Shown one piece after another: positions 44,901 through 53,800 of a stretch of DNA of 63,908 nt. Positions within the stretch are counted from its first letter, which is position 1; each line of letters opens with the position of its first letter. The position numbers and the translations under genes are program-made. The stretch comes from Gottfriedia luciferensis. GTDB taxonomy: Bacteria > Bacillota > Bacilli > Bacillales > Bacillaceae_G. The stretch is taken from positions 1 through 63,908 of the forward strand of contig NZ_MDKC01000014.1 in NCBI RefSeq assembly GCF_001712755.1, given 5' to 3'. The notes beneath the pieces were generated by a model, which was not told the DNA's origin, ran no database searches, and worked only from the letters and a program-made list of their open reading frames with translations.

Positions 44901-47146
44901 TTGACCGCACCATCTTTTTTATACACTGCGCCAAACGTTAATGAACCTTTTTCGTAATTCAAGTTCACACTATTACCGCTACTATCAATGTTTGCAGTTG
45001 TGTCCTGTGCTTTAAAACTTACATCACGTTTTACTGCTTTCACGACATTGACTAAACCAGCACCTTGCTCATATACAGAATAATTGCCGTCTAGATTTCC
45101 AGCAGTGTTTGTTAACGCTGCTTTCACATCGGCTGGTGTATAATCGGGATGGGCTTGTAAGATTAGTGCAGCAATGCCTGTCACATGTGGCGACGCCATC
45201 GATGTACCTGAAATACGAGAATACGCGTTACTATAATCTACTTTATCTGGGCTATGAACGAAATATGGATAAGTTGAGTACACCGATACACCTGGTGCAA
45301 CAACATCTGGTTTAATGTCATATGTTGCAGCGACTGGTCCTCTTGAACTAAAACTTGCCAAGTGGTTCCCTTCTGTATTTGTTGTACTTACATTCGTAAA
45401 GGTGATTGTATTTGTGCTTGCTACATTACGTAAACGTTCACCGTCAGCTTTTGTCATACGGAATGTTGGTATAAAGCCATCATTACTTGCTAAGTAAGCA
45501 TCAATGTCCCCATCAATATTATTACTCATAATTGCTGCAACCGCGCCTGCTTTCGCTGCGTTCGTAATTTTATCAGCTAACGGGATTGTACCACGTGTAA
45601 TAAGTGCAACTTTTCCAGTTAAATCGATTGGATTGCCGTTCGCATCTTTAAAATCAGTTGCTTGTGCTAAACCAACATCCACGATTTGATACGTTTTGTT
45701 CTCTAAATCTGACACATGATCATTGTATCCTTTTCCAAGTAACTTGAAGTCAGTAAATGTTTCATTTCCAACTTTTGCTGACGCAATTGGAACACTAACT
45801 GGGAAATCACTTGCTCCAACTGTAATGGCAAGTGCTGATGCACCTGGTGTACCTAGTGTCCCTTCACCTGGACCAGAGTTTCCTGCTGAAATAACACATG
45901 TTACACCTGCAAGGGTTGCGTTATTAATTGCCACAGCTTCAGCTGATAATGGATTATTAACTGGTGCTCCAAGAGATAAGTTGATAACTTTCATACCATC
46001 TTGTATTGCTTTATCAATTCCACCTACAATCCCATCTGTATACCCTGTACCGTAAGGACCAAGTACACGATAGTCATACAAGTTCACGCCTGGTGCAACC
46101 CCTTGAGCTGGGAATTCTACATTATTTTTCGCTTGAGCAGCAATCGTACCTGATACGTGTGTACCGTGGTACGTGTAATACGGTTCATCACTTTCAGGTT
46201 TGCCGGCTTTTACCCAATCATCGATTGTAGTTTCCATAGGATCGGCATCATTATCAACAAAATCCCAACCTTTAACTGTCGTTGGATCGATTTTGCTTGC
46301 ATCTTCACCACTTTTTGCACGGTAGCCTTTATATACGTCTGTTAAATCTGGGTGATTGTAGTCAACTCCTGTATCGATAACTCCTACATTGATTCCTTTT
46401 CCAGTAGTGCCCTCTTTATGCAAATCTTCAATTCCTGGTAATGGAATATAATTTTCTGCTAAATTATTCCCACCTTGTTCACTTTCAGCAGCAGCTTTCA
46501 GTTCACTTGGGTCAAGCTTTACTAAGTCATCGTTTAATACACGATTTACTACACCAGAATCAAATAATTTTTCAACTAAGTTACCTGGTAGTGTCATTGC
46601 CACCCCGTTTAATGCATGTGTGTATTCACGCGTAATTTGAGCGGTAGCGTCCCCGGTTTGGTCGGATGTTTCGTTAGATACTTCGTTTGGTGAAACAGAT
46701 AATGCAGATACTGCATTTACTGCATTCGTTTTACTTGCACTATTATTTAACCCTTTTATAAATGACTTGAATGTAGCGTGTGACGAGTTAACTGCGCTAG
46801 TTTCTGCGCTTAATGTCGTTTTTTCGCCCTCCACTGCTTTTTGCAGTACACTTATTTTTGCTGGCGCTTGTGTAAATTCGACAATAACCTTAACTGGTTT
46901 TGAGCTTGTCGTATCAATTTTTGGCGAAATCTTTACATCACTTTCTGGTGACACGTTCTTTAACGCGGCGATTTGCTCAGCTGTTAAGTCTGGTGTGCTT
47001 GTGTTTTGAGCTAGTGAACCCATGACCGTTTTTTCTGTGCTCGCATTTTGTGTAGCTGCTAGTACGTTAAATGGAATCATCGAGCCCACAACCAGCGCAC
47101 TGATCGTTGTTTTAGCTAAACTCATTTTAAAGTTTCTTTTACTCAC
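41954..47146 (-). CDS. Secreted multidomain subtilisin-like serine protease with dockerin
   Basis: A 1730-residue S8 protease, far longer than Vpr (~800). Order: signal peptide (1-30, MIPFNVLAATQ), I9 propeptide (~85-210), S8 domain with Asp258 (VIDTG), His327 (HGTH), Asn423 (AGNSG) and Ser649 (GTSMASP), interrupted by a PA domain (~455-585); then Fn3-like and Ig-like modules, including a cohesin-like stretch (VTLNDTITMTLNLNNVKDMMSG), a type I dockerin (~1373-1430, GDVTGDGVIDVLDA and DLNKDGIVDSKDM), an Fn3 module and two bacterial Ig-like repeats (VTDASGNYSI, QADQNGNFSL). No LPXTG or S-layer motif is seen, so it is released or held by protein contacts. GTG start, seven bases after GGGGGAGA. 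Confidence 0.95.
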   Translation of the reverse strand: MSKRNFKMSLAKTTISALVVGSMIPFNVLAATQNASTEKTVMGSLAQNTSTPDLTAEQIAALKNVSPESDVKISPKIDTTSSKPVKVIVEFTQAPAKISVLQKAVEGEKTTLSAETSAVNSSHATFKSFIKGLNNSASKTNAVNAVSALSVSPNEVSNETSDQTGDATAQITREYTHALNGVAMTLPGNLVEKLFDSGVVNRVLNDDLVKLDPSELKAAAESEQGGNNLAENYIPLPGIEDLHKEGTTGKGINVGVIDTGVDYNHPDLTDVYKGYRAKSGEDASKIDPTTVKGWDFVDNDADPMETTIDDWVKAGKPESDEPYYTYHGTHVSGTIAAQAKNNVEFPAQGVAPGVNLYDYRVLGPYGTGYTDGIVGGIDKAIQDGMKVINLSLGAPVNNPLSAEAVAINNATLAGVTCVISAGNSGPGEGTLGTPGASALAITVGASDFPVSVPIASAKVGNETFTDFKLLGKGYNDHVSDLENKTYQIVDVGLAQATDFKDANGNPIDLTGKVALITRGTIPLADKITNAAKAGAVAAIMSNNIDGDIDAYLASNDGFIPTFRMTKADGERLRNVASTNTITFTNVSTTNTEGNHLASFSSRGPVAATYDIKPDVVAPGVSVYSTYPYFVHSPDKVDYSNAYSRISGTSMASPHVTGIAALILQAHPDYTPADVKAALTNTAGNLDGNYSVYEQGAGLVNVVKAVKRDVSFKAQDTTANIDSSGNSVNLNYEKGSLTFGAVYKKDGAVNTSNRTVKVKNRGNSDKTFDISTTFIKPNASVSDATKNGITVTTSSPSLTVKAGETTNFTVTLNLPDTAEYGRYEGYLNIVNHDDPSETYRMPLAVRSVEKGLGNLLMDVPAAPTRKPVIYSDFNGNPGRQIKFRFNSPMKYFWIVIYDKDGNPVGATTDSPLNVSSVQTDIDYVVGFDPSTYYPFIGDPKLEKTNMFTKAALPEGQYTLKMRTTDTTNMYAKTYEKSQLFVVDNTLPKLTYKDHTPGVYELEDKDFTDEKQNGNMYNAFWVHTNLSDEGTAKLAPLGLTQSANILWYYHNSIGYPEGDFPVDANGDAKFGIEKSDIENGPATITLMPMDAAHNVELINDFHEYAFIKKGSPYMVPTYDKQKVTLNDTITMTLNLNNVKDMMSGTFKSMYYNKYLELQGVTVNPAFQKWADQNGVKVNVDTPVKTPDAVYGQNATDINVGAQLTGGSDFKGFNGDSPFLDVTFKVTDDMWDIMASKLTPDDDTTKFSMTQYGTNETKEITAFSRLNQFQIVPTHSQVQTYVKLEGLKNNFTAKLDSIGAKGYAQLPDGTKIPGTIDSYGYIDIKGIPLSKDPIKFIVEGPGHLKSIQSITLGKKSPWGDDIGEYKYIGGTQTYGSAGDVTGDGVIDVLDAKQVSDKMGQQNSENYPIEDLNKDGIVDSKDMQFVATNFGKTNPDATISPKEVMKVDGKDLYATEIFNKAKVYSNVNTFKVDSKHANSVTLNWLAVDPAGNWGGLKIQQQSSTDGITWPTTWTDAKLDTPITVSSTSAKVTGLSDSTYYRFRLVVMGGLNGTLNSGYSNVIQMTTLLLTPTIDVIDDNDTTITGKANTNVNIVVKNNSTVVGTGKTDASGNYSIQIKPQKADSVLTVSASDASGNQSEQASIVVLDRTAPDAPIINTVTKKDQKITGKTEANATVAIKFNNVVTEVQADQNGNFSLDIPHKNYGDYIGLVISVTAKDAAGNVSAATETVILNK

Positions 47147-47489
47147 CTGTTCTCCCCCATTTTTTTATTTTTTTGACTTTTGACAATTCTCTTTCTTTTT
47201 TTTATTTTATCGCTAGTAATCGACATCGTAAATTGGGGTAATTCATCAAATAAACTATCAAAAAAAGAAGAAAATTGATCCTATTTATAGAACTATTTAT
47301 TAAAAAGCTTTATAAAACGTCATTTTCAGACAATTTTAATTTGGGTGAATTTTGAGTTTTTTAATAAAAAAAAAGAAAGATTAGAAATAATTACTAATAA
47401 TTATTACAATCCTCTAATTCGACTAAATTTTCATATTATTTATTTGTCGTTCATATTTTTTTACAAAGAAAAATATGAAAAAAGTTCTA
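47147..47489. promoter_or_regulatory. Protease upstream region with probable promoter
   Basis: On the minus strand TTTACG (47232-47227), 17 bases, TAAAAT (47209-47204) is a good sigma-A promoter about 60 bases before the protease start. The remaining AT-rich sequence up to the next terminator holds no gene. Confidence 0.55.
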
Positions 47490-47518
47490 ATAAAAAAAGA
47501 AGATACGAATGTATCTCC
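47490..47518 (-). terminator. Terminator of the phosphoesterase gene
   Basis: AGATAC, four bases, GTATCT, then TCTTTTTTT on the minus strand. The stem is short but the T run is good. Confidence 0.65.
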
Positions 47519-47529
47519 TCCTAATGACT

Positions 47530-48288
47530 TTATATACTCTTAATAACAATATAATGTGTTTCCGGCCTAGCACTTAATCTAAGTGGTATAGTCGTAGTAC
47601 CATATCCATTACTTATTATTTGAGTTATCCCCTCATACACATGCGTTTTTCCTTTTTCATAAGGACCATATCCAAAAATCCTTATTTGTCCTCCATGTGT
47701 ATGACCACTTAAAACAAGAGAAACTCCTTGTTCTTTCTTTAGTAACTTTAAGACTCTTGGATTATGACTAACTAAAATCTTAAATACATTTTGTTTAACA
47801 TCTTGAAAAGCAAGATCAAGATCCACCTTCCCAGTTTTCAAATCATCTACTCCAATCAGTGACCATTCTTTTTGTAAATGATTAACCGTAACAGATGAAT
47901 TTTTCAATACAACTACTTTCCATTTAGTAAATATATTCTCTAAATCTGTCTTTTCGATTTCGATATCATTATTTCCCCAAACAAAGTAGACTTTCCCAAG
48001 ACTACTTAGTTTTTGAATATTTTGTTCAATTCTTTTTAGAGGTACTCCTTTTTCTAAAAGATCACCACCAATTATGACAAGATCAACTTGATTAGACATT
48101 CTCTTTATAATAGAAGAATGTATTTTTCTTCTATGAATATCTGAAATAAAAAATAGTCTAATTGGCTTTTCAAGAGGAGCATTCGAAAAAGAAAATTCAT
48201 GTTTTCTTACTATATTTTGATGTGCCTCTATGAACATATAAACTAACAGCAGAAAACCTAGTAATATACAAATGAAAAAATAAATCAT
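47530..48288 (-). CDS. Membrane-anchored metallophosphoesterase
   Basis: A 252-residue calcineurin-like phosphoesterase with an N-terminal membrane anchor ([20 protein letters not shown]). Metal-binding motifs in order: ISDIHRRK (near 45), GGDLLEKG (near 73), WGNNDIE (near 106; Asn in place of the usual His of GNHD), SHNPRVL (near 172) and SGHTHGGQ (near 192). It resembles the YkoQ/YkuE/YaeI group, whose substrates are mostly unknown. ATG at 48288 is chosen because GGAGGG lies six bases upstream; the ATG at 48300 precedes that site. Confidence 0.88.
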   Translation of the reverse strand: MIYFFICILLGFLLLVYMFIEAHQNIVRKHEFSFSNAPLEKPIRLFFISDIHRRKIHSSIIKRMSNQVDLVIIGGDLLEKGVPLKRIEQNIQKLSSLGKVYFVWGNNDIEIEKTDLENIFTKWKVVVLKNSSVTVNHLQKEWSLIGVDDLKTGKVDLDLAFQDVKQNVFKILVSHNPRVLKLLKKEQGVSLVLSGHTHGGQIRIFGYGPYEKGKTHVYEGITQIISNGYGTTTIPLRLSARPETHYIVIKSI

Positions 48289-48332
48289 ATAGCCCTCCAT
48301 TTCCCGCCTTAAAAGAAATACCTACTCGCTGA

Positions 48333-48476
48333 GCTTTCCTAAAAAGGACTTTTCCTTCTCCTTCAACAACTACATTGTCAGGAACATCTTTTGTTACAAC
48401 AGAACCAAAAGCGATCACAACATTATGTCCAATCTTTATTCCTGGATTTATAATCGCTCTTCCACCAACATTTTAG
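48333..48476 (-). pseudogene. Remnant of a hexapeptide (maltose O-acetyltransferase-like) acetyltransferase
   Basis: Minus-strand translation reads [20 protein letters not shown] then [18 protein letters not shown], the C-terminal left-handed beta-helix coils of Maa/LacA-type acetyltransferases. The frame then drifts into unrelated sequence before the phosphoesterase gene. The N-terminal three quarters are missing, replaced at 48476 by another truncated gene on the opposite strand. Confidence 0.7.
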
Positions 48477-48661
48477 GTGTAACTTTTATGGTATTCACTC
48501 TCATTGTATTTTCAATTATAGCGATTTTTGCAGACAGCTTTGGTGAAAAATTGTTACAAAATGAGAAATCTTCTACAATTATCAATCTAGCACAAGGCAC
48601 TATTTTTATAGGATTAGGTTTACTAAAACTATTATGGTTCGATAAAAGTGTAACCTATTAA
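48467..48661 (+). pseudogene. C-terminal fragment of a LysE/RhtB family exporter
   Basis: The plus-strand peptide from [18 protein letters not shown] to IIN...GTIFIGLGLLKLLWF matches the last two transmembrane helices of LysE-type amino-acid exporters, about 60 of ~200 residues. No ribosome binding site; the frame upstream is the antisense of the acetyltransferase remnant. The abrupt joint near 48470 marks a deletion or rearrangement. Confidence 0.62.
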
Positions 48662-48676
48662 AATGACAATACAATG

Positions 48677-48709
48677 AAAAATGAGTACTTTATTTAGTAC
48701 TCATTTTTC
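48677..48709. terminator. Bidirectional terminator after the PTS-like gene
   Basis: AAAATGAGTACT and AGTACTCATTTT with a short loop; T-rich both ways. It ends at the stop of the PTS-like gene. Confidence 0.8.
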
Positions 48710-48712
48710 TAT

Positions 48713-49720
48713 TTATAATATTTTCAACTCTCCAGTTTTAATCATATTTGCTTGTTTTAAGAATATGTACACAATATATGAAACAATCCCAGGTACTAAT
48801 ATGTATGTAACAATCATCGGTATCATAACTGCACTTCCATAGGTAGCTAATAAATTCATTGGTGCAACAAGTGCACATAATCCTAAACCGGCAATTTCTT
48901 TTGGTGCTTCAATATGAAATAAGAATGCAGAAATCGGTCCAGCCACGGCACTTGCAACTATGGTTGGTATAAGTATCCTAATATTCCTGGTTACATTGGG
49001 TAGTTGTAACTTAGGAGTGATAATTAATAAACCAAGGATACTTCCTGGATCATTCTCTCGTGCAGAGATAACTGCTAATCCCACAAATTGCGCTGCACAT
49101 CCCGCCAATGCGGCCCCGCCGGCTAATCCATCTAAATTCAATGCAATGGCTAATGCAGCAGAAGAAGCAGGCGAAACAATTAATATCCCCCACACTACCG
49201 CTAATACAATCGAAGCAATAATTGGCGAACCTTCAGTTGAACCTTTAATAAAATTCCCAACCGCTATTAAGATTGGAGAAATCCATTTTGATAAATATAA
49301 TCCAACTAATCCTGAAATTAAGATGGCAAATAAAGGCACAACCATTAAATCTAATTTCGTTTTACCTTGAACAGCTTTTCCAATAAGAATTGCAACTAAA
49401 GCTGATAATAACGCTCCTACTGGTTCACCCATTTTAATGGTCATCGCCGTATCTACCATCAATAATGCCCCGGATCCAATTATTGCAGCGGCCATTGCAG
49501 AAAAAATGATTAACGTACTTGAACCTAATAAAACAGCTATACCTGCACCAATAGCAGGTGCCATTAATAATTTAGTCGAAAATCCAATCGTCATTAAAGA
49601 TTCAAAATGAAAAATCTTTCCAATACTCTCAAGTAAAGACCCGATACCGATCATGACGAAAACAGCATGTGCTATACCTTCTGATGCTCTAAATACCCTA
49701 CTTTTTTGTTGCGTGCTCAT
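48713..49720 (-). CDS. PTS EIIC-like membrane protein
   Basis: A 335-residue integral membrane protein with about nine or ten helices, of the PTS_EIIC_2 type (IGIGSLLESIGKIF, APAIGAGIAVLLGSS, FVGLAVISARENDPG). These stand-alone proteins are annotated as PTS IIC components, but no EIIA, EIIB or sugar gene is nearby, so the substrate and even PTS dependence are uncertain. AAGGTAGG precedes the ATG; one-gene unit. Confidence 0.85.
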   Translation of the reverse strand: MSTQQKSRVFRASEGIAHAVFVMIGIGSLLESIGKIFHFESLMTIGFSTKLLMAPAIGAGIAVLLGSSTLIIFSAMAAAIIGSGALLMVDTAMTIKMGEPVGALLSALVAILIGKAVQGKTKLDLMVVPLFAILISGLVGLYLSKWISPILIAVGNFIKGSTEGSPIIASIVLAVVWGILIVSPASSAALAIALNLDGLAGGAALAGCAAQFVGLAVISARENDPGSILGLLIITPKLQLPNVTRNIRILIPTIVASAVAGPISAFLFHIEAPKEIAGLGLCALVAPMNLLATYGSAVMIPMIVTYILVPGIVSYIVYIFLKQANMIKTGELKIL

Positions 49721-49794
49721 ATGATACCTACCTTTTTTTAGTAACTACTTCTAGTATTTGCATAATGAATAGAAAATTATTAATAAATTAGAAG

Positions 49795-49828
49795 CACAAA
49801 AAAACGTCCAAATAATTGGACGTTTTCA
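49795..49828 (-). terminator. Terminator of the arg operon
   Basis: AAAACGTCCAA, four bases, TTGGACGTTTT, directly after argH; T7 on the minus strand. Confidence 0.92.
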
Positions 49829-49837
49829 ATTAGAAAA

Positions 49838-51229
49838 TTATACCATATTTATTGAAAAGCTTAAACACTCTTCTGCTTTTGTAATTTGTTTCCAAACTTC
49901 ATTCGTTGAAGTTCCACCTTCACTAATTCTTGCTTCCATTACTGTTTTTGGATTTAAAGTATGATAAATATCTTCTTCGAACACTTCATTAATCACCTTA
50001 AATTCCTCAAGCTTTAATTCCCCAAGAAATTTATGATTCTCTATAGCATATAGAACCGTTTTTCCAACGATTTCATGAGCTTGTCGGAATGGGATATTTT
50101 TTCGAACTAAGTAATCAGCAAGGTCAGTAGCGTTTGAATAATCATTTTTAACAGCTTCATACATACGGTTTTCATTTACTTTCATTGTATCGATAATTCC
50201 CGAAAGTAATTGCAGTGTTCCTACAACAGTATAGATGGTATCAAACATACCTTCTTTATCTTCTTGCATGTCTTTGTTATAAGCTAAAGGTAGTCCTTTT
50301 AAAACAGTTAATAACCCGATTAAGCTGCCATAAACTCTCCCTGTTTTACCTCGAAGTAATTCTGGAACATCTGGATTTTTTTTCTGCGGCATAATACTAG
50401 AGCCGGTACAAAAAGCATCGTCTAATTCAATAAACTGAAATTCTTGACTAGACCAAATGACAAATTCCTCTGATAGTCTAGAAATATGTGTCATTAGTAA
50501 AGACGAATCAGAAAGGAACTCTACGATAAAATCACGATCGCTTACTGCATCTAAACTATTATGATAGATATCACTAAAACCAAGTAATTCAGCAGTACGT
50601 TGACGGTTAATTGGAAATGTAGTTCCAGCTAATGCACCTGCACCTAATGGTGAAATATCCACTCGTTTTAAACTATCTTTGAATCGGCTTTTGTCACGCT
50701 CTAGCATCCAAAAATACGCAAGTAAATGATGTGCAAATGAAACAGGCTGTGCTCTTTGTAAGTGCGTATATCCAGGCATAATTGTATTTACATGCTTTTT
50801 TGCTTGCGTCACGATTTTATTTTGAACTTCTTCAATTAAATCAATAATGGAAGACGTATTATTTTTTAAAAAAAGGTGCATATCCGTTGCTACTTGATCA
50901 TTTCGACTACGCCCTGTATGTAGTTTTCCTCCTACAGGACCAATTTCTTCAATTAACAAGCTTTCGATATTCATATGAATATCTTCATTTTCTATACTAA
51001 ATTGAACCTCATTTTTCTCAACTTTTTTTAATATTTTATTTAAACCTTCTATTATTAGTTCAGCTTCGTTGATTTCAATAATGCCACATTCTCCAAGCAT
51101 CGTTGCATGTGCGATACTACCAGCTATATCTTCCTTAGCCATTATTTGATCAAATTCAATCGATGCTGTAAATTCTTCGACTAATTGATTTGTCTCCTTC
51201 GTAAAACGTCCGCCCCAAAGTTTTGACAT
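49838..51229 (-). CDS. argH: Argininosuccinate lyase
   Basis: A 463-residue member of the fumarase/aspartase superfamily, splitting argininosuccinate into arginine and fumarate. The superfamily signature with the catalytic Ser is [12 protein letters not shown] (near 280); [13 protein letters not shown] (near 110) and [15 protein letters not shown] are also typical. Start chosen at 51229 (AGGAGGC upstream; MSKLWGGRF is the usual N-terminus), not at the longer ATG. Last gene of argF-argG-argH, 27 bases after argG. Confidence 0.97.
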   Translation of the reverse strand: MSKLWGGRFTKETNQLVEEFTASIEFDQIMAKEDIAGSIAHATMLGECGIIEINEAELIIEGLNKILKKVEKNEVQFSIENEDIHMNIESLLIEEIGPVGGKLHTGRSRNDQVATDMHLFLKNNTSSIIDLIEEVQNKIVTQAKKHVNTIMPGYTHLQRAQPVSFAHHLLAYFWMLERDKSRFKDSLKRVDISPLGAGALAGTTFPINRQRTAELLGFSDIYHNSLDAVSDRDFIVEFLSDSSLLMTHISRLSEEFVIWSSQEFQFIELDDAFCTGSSIMPQKKNPDVPELLRGKTGRVYGSLIGLLTVLKGLPLAYNKDMQEDKEGMFDTIYTVVGTLQLLSGIIDTMKVNENRMYEAVKNDYSNATDLADYLVRKNIPFRQAHEIVGKTVLYAIENHKFLGELKLEEFKVINEVFEEDIYHTLNPKTVMEARISEGGTSTNEVWKQITKAEECLSFSINMV

Positions 51230-51256
51230 AACTGCCTCCTTCATCAACCCTATATT

Positions 51257-52471
51257 TTATTTACTTAGTACTGTATTTTTCTGTGTAACTTCGCTATATA
51301 CCTTTGTTGGTAATCCCCATAGTTTAATAAAGCCTACTGCTGCATTATGATCAAATAAATCACCCTTTGAATAGGTTGCAAGCTCTTCATTGTATAGACT
51401 AGTTTCTGATTTTCTACCTACTACTGTATGAGTGCCTTTAAATAATTTCACACGAACAATACCACTTACTGTTTCTTGTGTTGTATTTACAAACGCATCT
51501 AAAGCACCCATTAAAGGTGAATACCACAAGCCATCGTATAGCATTTTTGAAAATTGTTGTTCAATGCTTACTTTAAAATTTGTCACTTCACGAGGCAATG
51601 TAAGGAACTCTAATTCTTTATGAGCATTGATTAAGATTAGCGCTGCTGGATTTTCATAAACTTCACGTGATTTTATACCTACTAATCTATTTTCAATATG
51701 GTCGATTCTTCCTACACCGTGTTTTCCACCAAGTACATTTAATTGTTCGATAAGTTGAACAAGATCTATAGGCTGACCGTTCAAGCTAACAGGTACACCT
51801 TTTGAAAATTCAATTTCAATATATTCAGGAACATCTGGAGTATTTTCAATTGCATTCGTCCAATCAAAAGCTTCTTCTGGTGCTTCATTCCATGGATTCT
51901 CTAATACACCTGCTTCACAAGCTCTTCCCCATATATTTGCATCAATTGAAAATGGATTATCTAAATCAACAGGAATTGGTACACCATTTTCATGTGCGTA
52001 TTGTATTTCCTCATCACGAGTCATACCCCATTCACGAACGGGCGCCACTACTTTAAGATTCGGATTCAAAGCCATTACTGAAACTTCAAAACGAACTTGA
52101 TCGTTTCCTTTACCTGTACAACCATGCGCTACTGCAACTGCACCTTCTTGCTTTGCTACATCGACTAATAATTTTGCGATTAAAGGTCTTGATAGAGCAG
52201 ATGAAAGTGGATACTTTCCTTCATATAATGCATTCGCTTTTAGAGCGGGGACAATATATTCATTTGCAAATAAGTCCTTTACATTGATCATATATGACTT
52301 AATTGCTCCTAAATTTAACGCCTTTTGACGAACAGCTTCAACATCTTTTCCTTCACCTAAATCAAGACAAAGTGCAATCACATCATAGTTATATTTCTCT
52401 TGTAACCATTTAATACAAACTGACGTATCTAAACCACCTGAATATGCTAAAACAATTTTCTCATTTCCCAT
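51257..52471 (-). CDS. argG: Argininosuccinate synthase
   Basis: A 404-residue ATP-dependent enzyme joining citrulline and aspartate. The N-terminal ATP pyrophosphatase motif [10 protein letters not shown] (near 9), [15 protein letters not shown] (near 116) and the [16 protein letters not shown] region are intact. Length is standard. GGGGGTAATAAC precedes the ATG. Middle gene of the arginine operon. Confidence 0.97.
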   Translation of the reverse strand: MGNEKIVLAYSGGLDTSVCIKWLQEKYNYDVIALCLDLGEGKDVEAVRQKALNLGAIKSYMINVKDLFANEYIVPALKANALYEGKYPLSSALSRPLIAKLLVDVAKQEGAVAVAHGCTGKGNDQVRFEVSVMALNPNLKVVAPVREWGMTRDEEIQYAHENGVPIPVDLDNPFSIDANIWGRACEAGVLENPWNEAPEEAFDWTNAIENTPDVPEYIEIEFSKGVPVSLNGQPIDLVQLIEQLNVLGGKHGVGRIDHIENRLVGIKSREVYENPAALILINAHKELEFLTLPREVTNFKVSIEQQFSKMLYDGLWYSPLMGALDAFVNTTQETVSGIVRVKLFKGTHTVVGRKSETSLYNEELATYSKGDLFDHNAAVGFIKLWGLPTKVYSEVTQKNTVLSK

Positions 52472-52510
52472 GTTATTACCCCCGATTAGATTATTAATAG
52501 ATTTTTAGAA

Positions 52511-53548
52511 TTATAAATTACCCATTAAGGCAACTAAGATCGCTTTTTGAGCGTGAAGTCGATTTTCAGCTTCATCAAATACGACCGAATGCTTACCATC
52601 AATTACCGAAGCTGTTACTTCTTCCCCTCTATGTGCAGGTAAGCAGTGCATGAATAAATAATCATCTTTTGCGTTTTCTAATAAATGATCATTTACTTGA
52701 TACGGGCTAAAATCTTTTAAGCGAATTTCAGTCTCTTCCTCTTGCCCCATACTGGTCCAAACATCCGTTATCACAACATCAGCTCTACTTACACCATCTA
52801 CAGGATTATTAACAACTTCAATAACACTTCCAGTTGTTTTTGCAACATGCTTCATCGATTGAAGTACAACTTTATTAGGTTCATACCCAACGGGACATGC
52901 AATTGTTAAATAAACACCAAGCTTAGCAGCACCCTCAATTAAAGAATGACAGATGTTATTATTTCCATCTCCTACATAAGCAATCTTCAAACCTTTTAAT
53001 CTACCTTTATGCTCAAGAATAGTTAAGAAATCAGCCATGATTTGAGCTGGATGGTGCAGATTTGTTAAACCATTAATAACTGGAATTGACGAGTGTTCAG
53101 CGAACTCGGTCAACATCTCATGAGTATTTGCTCGAATCATGACCCCATCTACATAACGAGAAAATACTTTTGATGTATCATGAACAGTTTCGCCTCTACC
53201 AAGCTGTAAATCTTTACTACTCATAAAGATTGCATGACCACCTAATTGCATCATCGCAATTTCAAATGAAAGTCTCGTTCTAGTAGAATTCTTTTCAAAA
53301 ATCATCCCTAGTACTTTGTCTTTTAAATAAGGATGTGCCTCTTTCGCCTTTTGCATATTTTTCATCTCTAAAGATTTTTCAAGTAAGAATAATAATTCGC
53401 TTGATGAAAACTCACTTATTGAAAGAAAATTTTTCCCTTTAAAATCCGACCATTTTACAGAGCTAAAATTTCCTTTTGTAACATTCCCTTTTGTCTTTTG
53501 AATATAACCATTTTTCTTTACATGATTTTCTTTCAATACTTTACTCAT
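52511..53548 (-). CDS. argF: Ornithine carbamoyltransferase
   Basis: A 345-residue enzyme making citrulline from ornithine and carbamoyl phosphate. Key motifs: STRTRLSFE (carbamoyl-phosphate loop, near 90), HHPAQIMADFLT, DVWTSMGQE and the ornithine-binding HCLPAHRGEEV (near 305). The protein is about 30 residues longer than usual: a lysine-rich N-terminal extension (MSKVLKENHVKKNGYIQKTK) precedes the normal start of the fold near FKGKNFLSI. AGGGGATGG upstream of the first ATG supports the long form. It heads the operon, behind two ARG boxes. Confidence 0.95.
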   Translation of the reverse strand: MSKVLKENHVKKNGYIQKTKGNVTKGNFSSVKWSDFKGKNFLSISEFSSSELLFLLEKSLEMKNMQKAKEAHPYLKDKVLGMIFEKNSTRTRLSFEIAMMQLGGHAIFMSSKDLQLGRGETVHDTSKVFSRYVDGVMIRANTHEMLTEFAEHSSIPVINGLTNLHHPAQIMADFLTILEHKGRLKGLKIAYVGDGNNNICHSLIEGAAKLGVYLTIACPVGYEPNKVVLQSMKHVAKTTGSVIEVVNNPVDGVSRADVVITDVWTSMGQEEETEIRLKDFSPYQVNDHLLENAKDDYLFMHCLPAHRGEEVTASVIDGKHSVVFDEAENRLHAQKAILVALMGNL

Positions 53549-53589
53549 AAATCCATCCCCTTTTTTTAGAAGTTAAGATTCTTATATAA

Positions 53590-53624
53590 TGAATGATTAT
53601 ACACAAATATAAATAATTATACAA
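53590..53624 (-). promoter_or_regulatory. argF promoter with two ARG boxes
   Basis: Minus strand: -35 TTGTAT (53624-53619), 17 bases, -10 TATAAT (53601-53596). Over it lie TGAATGATTATACA (53590-53603) and TAAATAATTATACA (53610-53623), both close to the ArgR/AhrC half-turn palindrome TGnATwwwwATnCA and 20 bases centre to centre. This fits arginine-dependent repression by an ArgR/AhrC hexamer; the regulator gene is outside the window. Confidence 0.8.
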
Positions 53625-53737
53625 TCGGTTTTTTAGTTTTTTTTGGTAATTTTTTACGAAAAATTTTAACACATCACAAAAACCCTTATAAACACTCGTT
53701 TTATACTAGAAAACAAGATGAAAAAAAGGGGGAAAAT

Positions 53738-53792
53738 AAAAAAAGATGAACTAACCAATCATCTGTAATGATAGGTTAATCCATCTTTTTAA
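53738..53792 (-). terminator. Terminator of dps
   Basis: AAAGATG and CATCTTT plus AACC and GGTT, with an inner ATCAT/ATGAT hairpin; T-rich on the minus side. It lies between dps and the start of the argF promoter. Confidence 0.7.
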
Positions 53793-53800
53793 ATATTTAT

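Noticed and set aside
43743-47009. Many plus-strand ORFs of 60-110 codons
   Set aside because: All are antisense shadows of the large protease gene, which has a continuous frame, signal peptide and catalytic triad.
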